Below, piece after piece: positions 44,800-53,002 of a stretch of DNA of 64,000 bases (the first letter of the stretch is position 1; the number at the start of each line of letters is the position of its first letter). The stretch is from Eutrophocola sp963925675 (GTDB taxonomy: Bacteria > Pseudomonadota > Gammaproteobacteria > Pseudomonadales > Pseudohongiellaceae). Below the pieces are notes generated by a model. The model had not been told where the DNA came from. It made no database searches and saw only the letters and a list, made by a program, of their open reading frames with translations. The position numbers were made by a program, and so were the translations under genes. The stretch is taken from positions 32,601 through 96,600 of the forward strand of contig CAWUSW010000021.1 in assembly GCA_963925675.1 (NCBI GenBank), written 5' to 3'.

Positions 44800-45168
44800 A
44801 GCGCGTCTTTCCCTTATTTTCATCCCTCAATCAGCAGGGTCACCTGGAACGTGACGCTGCTGGTGCAATAATGACGGCAAATAGCGCTACTCATTGAGCA
44901 AAAGCTCCCGCAATTGATCAGTTTTTAGCCAGGAATGGGGGTAAGCGTATGAAATCGGGGTTATTTTTGCCTGTTTACTTGCATTGATAAAACCTTAATG
45001 ATTACAATCCGTCCCCCGACTGGATATTTGTGCAAACAGAGACACAATTAGCTTGTACTAACAGTCACTTGAAATCGCTTATTAAAATAATAGTAAAGCA
45101 CAGAAAGCATTAACCAAGAACACGCCTGATCATGCCAATGGTTTATCAGGTAGCCCCGGAGTGCCGTT
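44800..45168 (+). other. Intergenic region between nuoN and the recombinase
   Basis: These 369 bases contain no credible gene. A strong imperfect hairpin lies at 44832-44862. A possible promoter is TTGCAT at 44979-44984 with TACAAT at 45003-45008 (18-base spacer). CCTGAT (45125-45130) and ATCAGG (45145-45150) form a small hairpin just before the recombinase ribosome-binding site. Confidence 0.5.
44832..44862 (+). terminator. Hairpin after the nuo operon
   Basis: CAGCAG-G-GTCAC and GTGAC-G-CTGCTG form an 11-bp stem interrupted by one G-G mismatch around a seven-base loop. It follows the nuoN stop codon by 33 bases. No T-run follows, so it may stabilise the 3' end rather than terminate transcription on its own. 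Confidence 0.5.
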
Positions 45169-45867
45169 ATGTCGGTTTACAGCTATACCAGAACATCACA
45201 AATTGAGTACCTGGAATCATCGCAGGAACTTGAAACAATTCTCGAAAAAGAAGATTTACGCCTGCAGACTTACGCGCTCGGTGAAGGCATGAAAGTAAAT
45301 GAACGCTTTCTGGACCATAACCAGAAGTGGAATGTGAATTTTATGAAGCGGCCACAAGCTGCCGCTTTAATGAGCAGAGTCGAAGCAGGGGATATTATCC
45401 TGGTCTGTACTCTTGAGCGCATCTTCAGTAACTGTGATGACCTGGCAAACACTCTGCAGGAGCTCAGAAAAAGAAAAATTAAACTTATCGTGGTAGACCT
45501 TGATGGTGAAGTTACCGATTTGCAATTGACACCTAAATTTACTGATGTCCTTAAAATCTTCCATAGCCTTGAAAGACGCCGTTCTACAGAACGAATCAAG
45601 ACGGTTAAGCAAAGTCAGCGCAAGAAAGGGCGCTTCCTGGGTGGCAGCAGACCCTTCGGCTATATGATTCACTCTAATGGACGCCTGATTGAAAATCCGA
45701 TGGAACAACGGGTTCTGAAAAAAATCCTGGAAATGAAAAAACAGGGTAAATCTCTCAGAGCAATTTCAGCTGAAGTCAGTACGCCAATCGTGCCGGTCAG
45801 TTTCAAGACCGTCCAACGTCTTATTAAACGACATGATTCAGAAATTACGGCAAGACTCGAAAACTGA
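45169..45867 (+). CDS. Serine recombinase (resolvase/invertase family), atypical
   Basis: A 232-residue protein with the resolvase catalytic fold and a C-terminal helix-turn-helix. Tyr6, Arg8 and the nucleophile Ser10 fall at the same numbers as in gamma-delta resolvase (YTRTS against YARVS). Arg61 matches the next conserved arginine. LERIFSN at 82-88 aligns with LDRLGRD, keeping Arg68's equivalent (Arg84) but with Glu for Asp67 and Ser87 for Arg71. The C-terminus (GRFLGGSRPFGY; GKSLRAISAEVS; VSFKTVQRLIKRH) looks like a Hin-type DNA-binding domain. GGAG precedes the ATG. It stands alone between nuo and lol, with no transposon partner. Activity on DNA is uncertain. Confidence 0.82.
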   Translation: MSVYSYTRTSQIEYLESSQELETILEKEDLRLQTYALGEGMKVNERFLDHNQKWNVNFMKRPQAAALMSRVEAGDIILVCTLERIFSNCDDLANTLQELRKRKIKLIVVDLDGEVTDLQLTPKFTDVLKIFHSLERRRSTERIKTVKQSQRKKGRFLGGSRPFGYMIHSNGRLIENPMEQRVLKKILEMKKQGKSLRAISAEVSTPIVPVSFKTVQRLIKRHDSEITARLEN

Positions 45868-46092
45868 TTTAAGCAACTTATTTCTTTCATCTGTTTCCTG
45901 AAGCTTCACTGATGAGTAATAGCCTGGGAAAACTTGCAGGGCTAAAGCATAAGCTTTTATTCTGCTGGCCCAACAGCTTGGAATATATGCTTCGATTGCG
46001 TATCAAAACCTGCCAACTATTCTCAGCTATTTTAAACTCTCTTTTAAATTCTCTTTCGCTACTATGAATTTCAACTGTGCTTTAATGCCGAC

Positions 46093-47340
46093 ATGCTCAA
46101 GTCTCCTCCTTTCCTCATAGGTCTGCGTTATCTGCTAGCCAAGAAAGATAACCGGATCATTTCCTTTACTGCCCTGATATCTATGGCCGGGCTTACGCTT
46201 GGCGTCTTGGCGATTATTGTTGTCTTGTCTGTGTTTAATGGATCTCAAGGCATTATGAGAGAGCGCACGCTGATTACCGTGCCCCATGGCAATATCAGTG
46301 TGAATGCGCCGTTTAATCAATGGCAGGAGGCCGTCCAGTTATTACAAGGCTTACCAGATATAGAAGGGGTAGCCCCTTATATCGCTCTTGAGGCCATGCT
46401 CAGTCAGCAGGGTTACCATCAGGTAACAGAGATTAAAGCCATATCGCCAGCGTTTGAAATTAATGTCTCCAGCATAGAAGATAATATGGTGCAGGGCTCT
46501 CTGAGTGCGCTGGTCCCCGGGGATAATCGAATCATTTTAGGCAGAGTATTGGCGGCTAATTTACGACTCAATATTGGTGATCCGGTTAATCTGATTGTGC
46601 CTGCTGTTACTGGCAACAATACCCTTGATTTGAATATGCATCGTTTTACCGTCGCCGGCATTTTTGATCCTCAGTTTACTATTGGCTCGGAGTTGGCCCT
46701 GATCCATATTGAGGATAGCCTCACGCTTTTGGGAATAGAGGATGTCGGTGAAAAGCTTCAGCTGCGTTTACGCGTCAATGATGTCGATCAGGCTGCAGAG
46801 ATCATTGACAACAGTGTTGCTATTCTCGAGTCTGCTTTTCCTCAGGGAAACTTCTTCGGCAGTGACTGGAGTGTTACCCAAGCCAGTCTTTTCAGCGCCT
46901 TGAAAATGGAAAAGCTGCTTACCTGGTTTATGCTAATGATGATTGTGGCTATCGGTGCTTTCAATATTGTTTCAACACTTGTGATGGTGGTTTCAGAGAA
47001 GAAATCGGATATCGCAATCTTACGTACCATGGGCGCGAGCGGGAAAACGGTAATGTCGATTTTTGTTGTACAGGGCACTGTCGTGGGTATTCTGGGAACT
47101 GTTTTCGGCGCTCTTGCCGGGATATTGATCGCCGAAAATTTTGCCCGCATATCCAGCACCCTTGAAAAAGTGCTGTCCCCGGGTGATTTGTATCTCATCA
47201 GTGCACTGCCCGCATCATTGCAGTCTTCAGATGTCTGGCTAACCTGTGGTGCCGCCTTGATAATAAGTTTCCTGGCAACGCTTTATCCCGCCTTCAAAGC
47301 GTCCCAGATTCTTCCCGCAGAAGTATTACGTTATGAATGA
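46093..47340 (+). CDS. lolC: Lipoprotein-releasing ABC transporter permease LolC
   Basis: LolC/E are inner-membrane subunits that release outer-membrane lipoproteins to the carrier LolA. The 415-residue product has one N-terminal helix (SFTALISMAGLTLGVLAIIVV), a large periplasmic domain, and three C-terminal helices (FNIVSTLVMVVSEKKSDIAILRTMGAS). It ends in the same EVLRYE as LolE. First of three overlapping genes, so this copy is named lolC by position. A promoter may lie at 45996-46023 (TTGCGT, 16 bases, TATTCT). Confidence 0.93.
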   Translation: MLKSPPFLIGLRYLLAKKDNRIISFTALISMAGLTLGVLAIIVVLSVFNGSQGIMRERTLITVPHGNISVNAPFNQWQEAVQLLQGLPDIEGVAPYIALEAMLSQQGYHQVTEIKAISPAFEINVSSIEDNMVQGSLSALVPGDNRIILGRVLAANLRLNIGDPVNLIVPAVTGNNTLDLNMHRFTVAGIFDPQFTIGSELALIHIEDSLTLLGIEDVGEKLQLRLRVNDVDQAAEIIDNSVAILESAFPQGNFFGSDWSVTQASLFSALKMEKLLTWFMLMMIVAIGAFNIVSTLVMVVSEKKSDIAILRTMGASGKTVMSIFVVQGTVVGILGTVFGALAGILIAENFARISSTLEKVLSPGDLYLISALPASLQSSDVWLTCGAALIISFLATLYPAFKASQILPAEVLRYE

Positions 47341-48031
47341 ACCCGTGCTGTACTGTGAACACCTGTCTCGCGCTTACGTAGAAGGCGGAAATACACTGGA
47401 GGTGTTGAAAGATATCAACCTTTCAGTGATGGCAGGGCAAAGTGTTGCTATCAAGGGAACCTCCGGGTCAGGGAAAACAACCTTATTGAACCTTCTTGGA
47501 GGAATTGATAAACCGTCTGGCGGACTGGTGAGTATTCTTGGTCAGAATGTGAATAAACTTGCCGGTTCAGAGCTGGATCAATTACGCAACCAGTCGCTGG
47601 GCTTTGTCTATCAATTTCATCATTTGCTGGGCGAATTTTCCGCTCAGGAAAATGCTGCCATGCCGCTAATTATTGGCAGGCTACCCTATGATGAATGTAT
47701 GCACAGGGCAGAAACAATTCTGCAGAAAGTCGGACTGCAAGACCGGCTTAGCCATAAGCCAGCCCAGTTATCAGGGGGAGAGCGACAGCGCGTTGCTATC
47801 GCCCGGGCACTAATAAATGATCCGGCTTGTGTTCTTATGGATGAGCCAACTGGAAATCTTGATGGCCATACAGCTGCAAGTATTCAGTCATTAATGCAGT
47901 CACTAAAAGCAGATATCACCACCTGTTTTGTTGTTGTTACTCACGATCCGGTTTTTGCCGCCCAAATGGACGCTTCCTATCAATTACAAAATGGTGTTCT
48001 GGTTGCCGAAACATTAGCCGGGGATGGCTGA
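47333..48031 (+). CDS. lolD: Lipoprotein-releasing ABC transporter ATPase LolD
   Basis: LolD drives lipoprotein release by ATP hydrolysis. The 232-residue product has Walker A GTSGSGKTT, the LolD-type YQFHHLLGEFSAQENAAMP segment, signature LSGGERQRVAIARAL, and Walker B CVLMDEPTGNLD. It overlaps lolC by eight bases and lolE by eight bases, implying coupled translation in equal amounts. Confidence 0.96.
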   Translation: MNEPVLYCEHLSRAYVEGGNTLEVLKDINLSVMAGQSVAIKGTSGSGKTTLLNLLGGIDKPSGGLVSILGQNVNKLAGSELDQLRNQSLGFVYQFHHLLGEFSAQENAAMPLIIGRLPYDECMHRAETILQKVGLQDRLSHKPAQLSGGERQRVAIARALINDPACVLMDEPTGNLDGHTAASIQSLMQSLKADITTCFVVVTHDPVFAAQMDASYQLQNGVLVAETLAGDG

Positions 48032-49289
48032 CATGCAAGCCCCATTGGCCGTTTATATAGGCAAACGTTATACCTCCATCCGCTCGCGTAATTTATTGAT
48101 TGGTTTTATTTCCCTGCTTTCCATCATTGGTTTAAGCCTTGGTGTCGCGGTACTGATCACCGTTCTCTCTGTAATGAATGGCTTTGATCGTGAGCTACAA
48201 AATAAAATTCTCGCCATGGTGCCGCATATGACAATTTATAGTGCCCGCAATGAATTTCTGCTTGGGCGAGAGAGCTGGGCCGAACTGCAAGATGGTCTGG
48301 AATACGTTGAAGGAGTTACAGGCAGCGCACCTTTTCTGCAAGTTCAGGGAATGTTGCTTGCTAATAATGCCAGCAAGGGAATTCTCCTTAATGGTATTGA
48401 TCCACTTGAAGAAAGAAATGTGTCTATTATCGAGGATTTTATGCTCGAGGGGGATTACTCAAGTCTCGTTGACATGGGCTACAATATTCTCATTGGCGAA
48501 GAACTGGCAAAAACACTGAATGTCACGATAGGGGATTCTGTTACTACAGTTTCAACAGTTGTTCGCATAACGCCGCTTGGAGAGTTCAACAGGACAAAAA
48601 GATTTACTGTAAGCGGTATTTTCAAGGTAGGCTCGCAACTGGATAACGGTCTCGCCATTGCGCATATGGCTGACGTCCAGCGGGTCTATCAACTGGGTAA
48701 TACTATTCACGGTTTGCGAATTCAGGTTGATGATTTGTTCAATGTAGAGGAGATTACTCGTCGTATTCGAACTGACGTCTCTGACCAGCACATGATTTCC
48801 AACTGGACCTGGGAGTATGGAAATATTTACGAAAACATCCGCCTTTCAAAATCTCTGGTAGGACTGCTCCTGTCATTGCTTGTCGCCGTCGCAGCGTTCA
48901 ATGTCGTAGTCAGCTTGATTATGGTGGTTAAAGAGAAACAGGGAGATATAGCAATATTAAGAACTATGGGCGCGTCATTAGGCAATGTTCGCAATATTTT
49001 TCTGGTACAGGGTTTTTATATAGGACTGATTGGAACTCTGGCTGGTCTGGTTCTCGGCATTATTTTTTCCCTGACAATTAGCGATATTGTCAGCTGGATT
49101 GAAGTAATTCTTGATATGCAATTTCTCAGTGCCGATGTGTACCCGGTGAATTATCTGCCATCACAAATCAGAATTCTTGATTTGATTGTTGTTTGCGGGA
49201 TCTCCCTTGGACTTAGCATGCTGGCTACAATTCTCCCGGCACAGTCAGCCGCCCGGGTAGATCCCGCTGAGGTACTGCGTTACGAGTAA
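48024..49289 (+). CDS. lolE: Lipoprotein-releasing ABC transporter permease LolE
   Basis: The second LolCDE permease, 421 residues, with the same architecture as LolC: N-terminal helix (GFISLLSIIGLSLGVAVLITV), periplasmic domain, three C-terminal helices (AAFNVVVSLIMVVKEKQGDIAILRTMGAS) and terminal EVLRYE. Two distinct permeases indicate the heterodimeric LolCE form rather than a single LolF. It is the last gene of the trio, 155 bases before comEC. Confidence 0.94.
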   Translation: MADMQAPLAVYIGKRYTSIRSRNLLIGFISLLSIIGLSLGVAVLITVLSVMNGFDRELQNKILAMVPHMTIYSARNEFLLGRESWAELQDGLEYVEGVTGSAPFLQVQGMLLANNASKGILLNGIDPLEERNVSIIEDFMLEGDYSSLVDMGYNILIGEELAKTLNVTIGDSVTTVSTVVRITPLGEFNRTKRFTVSGIFKVGSQLDNGLAIAHMADVQRVYQLGNTIHGLRIQVDDLFNVEEITRRIRTDVSDQHMISNWTWEYGNIYENIRLSKSLVGLLLSLLVAVAAFNVVVSLIMVVKEKQGDIAILRTMGASLGNVRNIFLVQGFYIGLIGTLAGLVLGIIFSLTISDIVSWIEVILDMQFLSADVYPVNYLPSQIRILDLIVVCGISLGLSMLATILPAQSAARVDPAEVLRYE

Positions 49290-49444
49290 TGTCTTAATCC
49301 CCGGGTCAATTTCTCCTCGACTTTGATCAGCACATTGGCCTAATAACAAATCCTCTTTATTAGCTCCCGAAAAACTCCCGGTACTTATCTGCGGTTTTGA
49401 ATTTTCTGCACTATGCTGATTGTTAAAACAACAGCAGGGAACAC

Positions 49445-51775
49445 ATGCGCACCTGGATACTGTCATTCGCCCTTGGCATATTTTCAGGTGGTTTCATTCC
49501 ATATCTGCCCAGCCTTGCCATAACGTGTTTGTTTTTATTACCACTGTTAATTTCTTACCGTTTCAAACAACTGCTCCTGGGTGCGTCGTTCTGTCTGGGC
49601 ATATTCTGGCTACTTTGCTGGGCGAATTTTCATCATAGAACTATTATCCCTGTTTATCTGGAACAGCAAAACTTATGGGTACAAGGTTTTGTAAGGGGAT
49701 TGCCGCAGGATACTCAGGGCAGTACACGATTTATCTTTCAGGTCAGCAATGTCTGTGAAAAGGTAGCGCCACAGGATTGCCTTCCTGGTAAAGCATTAAA
49801 TCCCGCAGTAAGACTTCTGCTCAATGACTATTCATCCCAGGGGTATCTTCCAGGACAACACTGGTTGTTGCAGGTAAGACTAAAAAGACCCCGTGGATTT
49901 GCCAATCCTGGTGGCTTTGACTATGAACGCTGGTTGTTTCAGGAAAAAATTTCGGCAACAGGTTATGTAAGGCCGCAAGCAGATAATATCCTGCTGGATC
50001 AGCTTGCCAGTTCAATTGCATATTCTGATATAAATTTACTGCGCTACAAGGTTCAGCAAATCCTGAAAAGTTTTCCATTGGCAGAACCAGGATTCATTGC
50101 TGCGCTAATGATAGGTGATCGTACACTTATCACTGATGATCAGTGGGCCCTACTGACTCATACCGGTACCAATCACCTGATGGTGATTTCAGGATTGCAT
50201 ATCGGCTTGGTGGCCTGGCTGATTTTTAATATTTCCATGGCCATGTTCAGGCTGATCCCCGGCTTGAGTATTTTGATCCCGGCATCTCGTCTTGCTGCAA
50301 TAAGTGCATTGCTGGCGGCATTTTTTTATGCCGGACTAGCGGGCTTTAGCCTGCCAGTGCAAAGAGCCCTGGTGATGGTTTGTTGTTTAATGTCGGGTCA
50401 TTTGCTGGTCCGTCAGCTATCGCCTTTAAATAACCTGTGTCTTTCCCTGTTGCTGATTCTTATTTTCGACCCTCTGGCGCCACAGTCGACTGGATTCTGG
50501 TTATCGTTCAGCGCAGTCACTGTTTTAATTCTATTTTATTACCATGCTCGGCATGACAACGAGCTTACTTTATTCAGTAAAATTAAATCCCTGGTACGCT
50601 GTCAGAGTTATCTCTTTCTCGGCATGCTGCCAGTTATGTTGTTGTTTTTTGGCCAGGTAAGTTTGCTGGCACCATTTATAAATATTCTTGCCATTCCTTT
50701 TATAGGGCTAGTCGTTGTGCCCTTATGTTTGCTTTATCTTTTTACGGTTCTGGCAGGCTTTGAAAATTATTCAATAATGCTGACTCTTCCTGATTTCCTG
50801 TTATCGATTTATACCGATGTGCTGGAGCAAATAAGTACGACAATGGACTATATGTTGCTCGAATTTCCGAGCTTACCTTACTGGTGCTTGGCCGCGATAT
50901 CGGGATGCATACTCTTTCAATTTATAAAGCCTGGTTTATATACAAGAATTGCCGGACTGGTAATTATCCTTGCCAGCAGTTTTTATCGTCCAGACAGGCC
51001 CGTAAACGGTGAGTTTATTCTGGATATTCTTGATGTCGGGCAGGGCTTGGCTACAGTAATAACCACGTCCAGACACCTGCTGATTTATGATACCGGGCCG
51101 GGTTTCAGCCCCCGTTTTAATGCTGGTAGCGGAATAATTCAGCCATTTTTACGTCAGTTAAATCTGGGCGAACCGGATTTGATCATAGTCAGTCATGGTG
51201 ATCTCGACCATGAAGGGGGAATGAAGGCATTAAATAGATTCTATCCCGCTGCGCTGTTAATAACAGGTGAGCAACCAAAAGAGCGTCATTTACCTGCGAT
51301 ACCATGCCTTGCGGGACAATATTGGGTATGGGACGAAGTCCATTTCGAAATTATGCACCCCTTAAATAGTGGCACGGCAGGAAATAATGCTTCCTGTGTT
51401 TTAAAAGTCACTAGCGGTTCATACAGTGCACTACTTCCAGGTGATCTGGAAAAGGCGGGGGAGTTGTCATTGTTAAAAAATGCCAGGGATAAACTGCCAT
51501 CTGACATATTGATCGCGCCCCATCATGGCAGCCTTACTTCTTCCATCGCCCCGTTTATACGTGCGATCAATCCGAGCTATGGCATTTTCACTACAGGATA
51601 TCTCAACAGATTTAATCATCCCCACCCTGATATATGGTCTCGTTATCAGCGCTTGCAGGTAAAGTTGTTTAACACCTCGGAAAGCGGGAGCATACGTTTT
51701 CGCATTTCAGAAGCAGGCCTGTCATCACCAGAAACATTTCGGGAAAAGCGCCCCAGATTCTGGCAGTTAAGGTGA
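49445..51775 (+). CDS. comEC: DNA internalisation-related competence protein ComEC/Rec2
   Basis: ComEC forms the inner-membrane channel for single-stranded DNA during natural transformation. The 776-residue product has an N-terminal hydrophobic region, an OB-like domain, the competence membrane domain (NHLMVISGLHIGLVAWLIF; AGFSLPVQRALVM), and a C-terminal metallo-beta-lactamase domain with LDVGQGLATVI, SHGDLDHEGGM and APHHGSLTSS. CAGGGA precedes the ATG. Its place between lolCDE and exbBD is as in Pseudomonas. Whether the strain is competent cannot be judged here. Confidence 0.94.
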   Translation: MRTWILSFALGIFSGGFIPYLPSLAITCLFLLPLLISYRFKQLLLGASFCLGIFWLLCWANFHHRTIIPVYLEQQNLWVQGFVRGLPQDTQGSTRFIFQVSNVCEKVAPQDCLPGKALNPAVRLLLNDYSSQGYLPGQHWLLQVRLKRPRGFANPGGFDYERWLFQEKISATGYVRPQADNILLDQLASSIAYSDINLLRYKVQQILKSFPLAEPGFIAALMIGDRTLITDDQWALLTHTGTNHLMVISGLHIGLVAWLIFNISMAMFRLIPGLSILIPASRLAAISALLAAFFYAGLAGFSLPVQRALVMVCCLMSGHLLVRQLSPLNNLCLSLLLILIFDPLAPQSTGFWLSFSAVTVLILFYYHARHDNELTLFSKIKSLVRCQSYLFLGMLPVMLLFFGQVSLLAPFINILAIPFIGLVVVPLCLLYLFTVLAGFENYSIMLTLPDFLLSIYTDVLEQISTTMDYMLLEFPSLPYWCLAAISGCILFQFIKPGLYTRIAGLVIILASSFYRPDRPVNGEFILDILDVGQGLATVITTSRHLLIYDTGPGFSPRFNAGSGIIQPFLRQLNLGEPDLIIVSHGDLDHEGGMKALNRFYPAALLITGEQPKERHLPAIPCLAGQYWVWDEVHFEIMHPLNSGTAGNNASCVLKVTSGSYSALLPGDLEKAGELSLLKNARDKLPSDILIAPHHGSLTSSIAPFIRAINPSYGIFTTGYLNRFNHPHPDIWSRYQRLQVKLFNTSESGSIRFRISEAGLSSPETFREKRPRFWQLR

Positions 51776-51874
51776 AGTTATCAGTCATCAAACTGGTACA
51801 TTTCAGTTATGGTAAGTCTCAGTATTATGATAAAGTGAGCGGCTTATAAGGTGTTGTAAATACGCAGAATTTTT

Positions 51875-51916
51875 GAATATATTCACAGCTGTGACGACAA
51901 TATAAAAACAATATAA
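51875..51916 (+). promoter_or_regulatory. Palindrome cluster and phased repeats upstream of exbB
   Basis: GAATATATTC (51875-51884) and TCACAGCTGTGA (51883-51894) are perfect palindromes sharing two bases. Two copies of ACAATATAA follow at 51897-51905 and 51908-51916, 11 bases apart. The group ends just before the AAGGA of the exbB ribosome-binding site and looks like an operator region. Confidence 0.4.
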
Positions 51917-51929
51917 GGACTGAATATAA

Positions 51930-52559
51930 GTGTTTGAGATTGTACAGGCCGGTGGTTGGCTGATGTTGCCGATTATCCTGTGTTCGATTATTGCCATAGC
52001 TATCGTGATTGAACGATTCTGGACCCTGAACCCGATGCGCATTGCCCCCCGCAATGTACTAGCTGAAGTGTGGGGTAAAATTAAACACAACCAGCTGGAT
52101 GCCGGTGAGTTAAGAGAATTGCGCATTTCCTCGCCTCTGGGCCAGATACTGGCAGCAGGTCTTGTTAATTCAAAGTCAGGCCGCAGCATTATGACTGAAA
52201 GCATCGAACAGGCAGCCAGTCATGTGGTTCACGATTTGGAACGCTATCTGAGTACTTTAGGAACTATCGCGGCTATAACGCCTTTACTTGGCTTGTTAGG
52301 GACCGTGTTCGGAATGATTCGCGTATTTAGTGAAATAATGGCCCAGGGGACAGGCAATGCCAATGCCCTTGCCGGCGGCATTTCCGAGGCACTGATTACT
52401 ACTGCCGCAGGCCTTTGTGTCGGGATTCCCGCACTCATGTTTTACCGGATGTTTCTCAGACGGGTTGAAAGTCTGGTCATCGATCTGGAAAGGGAATCCA
52501 TTAAATTGGTGGATGCACTGCATACCTCTCGTGGTGTGGAAATAAAAGAAAGCAACTAA
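51930..52559 (+). CDS. exbB: MotA/TolQ/ExbB family proton channel protein
   Basis: A 209-residue inner-membrane protein with three membrane segments. The N-terminal helix is GGWLMLPIILCSIIAIAIVI. The conserved pore helices follow as LGTIAAITPLLGLLGTVFGMI and GGISEALITTAAGLCVGIPALMFY. With the ExbD homologue it forms a proton-driven motor that energises an envelope process. It starts at GTG (AAGGAC upstream). In Pseudomonas the pair PA2983-PA2982 lies in the same place. There is no TonB or TolA nearby, so the partner is unknown; the symbol is by family. Confidence 0.88.
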   Translation: MFEIVQAGGWLMLPIILCSIIAIAIVIERFWTLNPMRIAPRNVLAEVWGKIKHNQLDAGELRELRISSPLGQILAAGLVNSKSGRSIMTESIEQAASHVVHDLERYLSTLGTIAAITPLLGLLGTVFGMIRVFSEIMAQGTGNANALAGGISEALITTAAGLCVGIPALMFYRMFLRRVESLVIDLERESIKLVDALHTSRGVEIKESN

Positions 52560-52582
52560 AGCTGACTTACGGAAATAACCTG

Positions 52583-53002
52583 GTGAAATTTCAACGCAGC
52601 TTGAAGGAAGAGGTTAATGTAAACCTGACGCCACTTATTGATGTGGTTTTTCTGCTACTCATTTTCTTTATGGTGACCACCACTTTTTCCAGGAACACCA
52701 ACCTGCTTATCAATTTACCTGAAGCCACTGGCGAAATGGCAGAGCAAGAAGCTGTCAGCGTTGAGATACTGATAGCTGAAAACGGCAACTATTCTGTGAA
52801 TGGAAGACAATTGATGAACAACCAGATTGAAACCCTGATGAGGACAGTGACTGAAGTTAGTGGTGGTGATGTCAATATCCCCCTGATTATCACAGCCGAT
52901 GCCAATACCTCACATCAGTCTGTAGTCACTGCGATGGATGCTGTTGCCCAGCTGGGTTTCAGTAGCCTGAATATTGCGACTCGCGAGCCAGACTCAGAAT
53001 AA
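52583..53002 (+). CDS. exbD: ExbD/TolR family biopolymer transport protein
   Basis: A 139-residue protein with a short cytoplasmic N-terminus, one membrane helix with the functional aspartate (NLTPLIDVVFLLLIFFMV), and a periplasmic domain. It is the motor partner of the preceding ExbB homologue. The start is GTG at 52583. It overlaps msbA by one base, so the motor and the lipid A flippase are probably made from one transcript. Confidence 0.9.
   Translation: MKFQRSLKEEVNVNLTPLIDVVFLLLIFFMVTTTFSRNTNLLINLPEATGEMAEQEAVSVEILIAENGNYSVNGRQLMNNQIETLMRTVTEVSGGDVNIPLIITADANTSHQSVVTAMDAVAQLGFSSLNIATREPDSE

Noticed and set aside
45912..46067. 51-codon leucine-rich ORF between the recombinase and lolC
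   Set aside because: No ribosome-binding site or similarity, and it covers the probable lolC promoter region.
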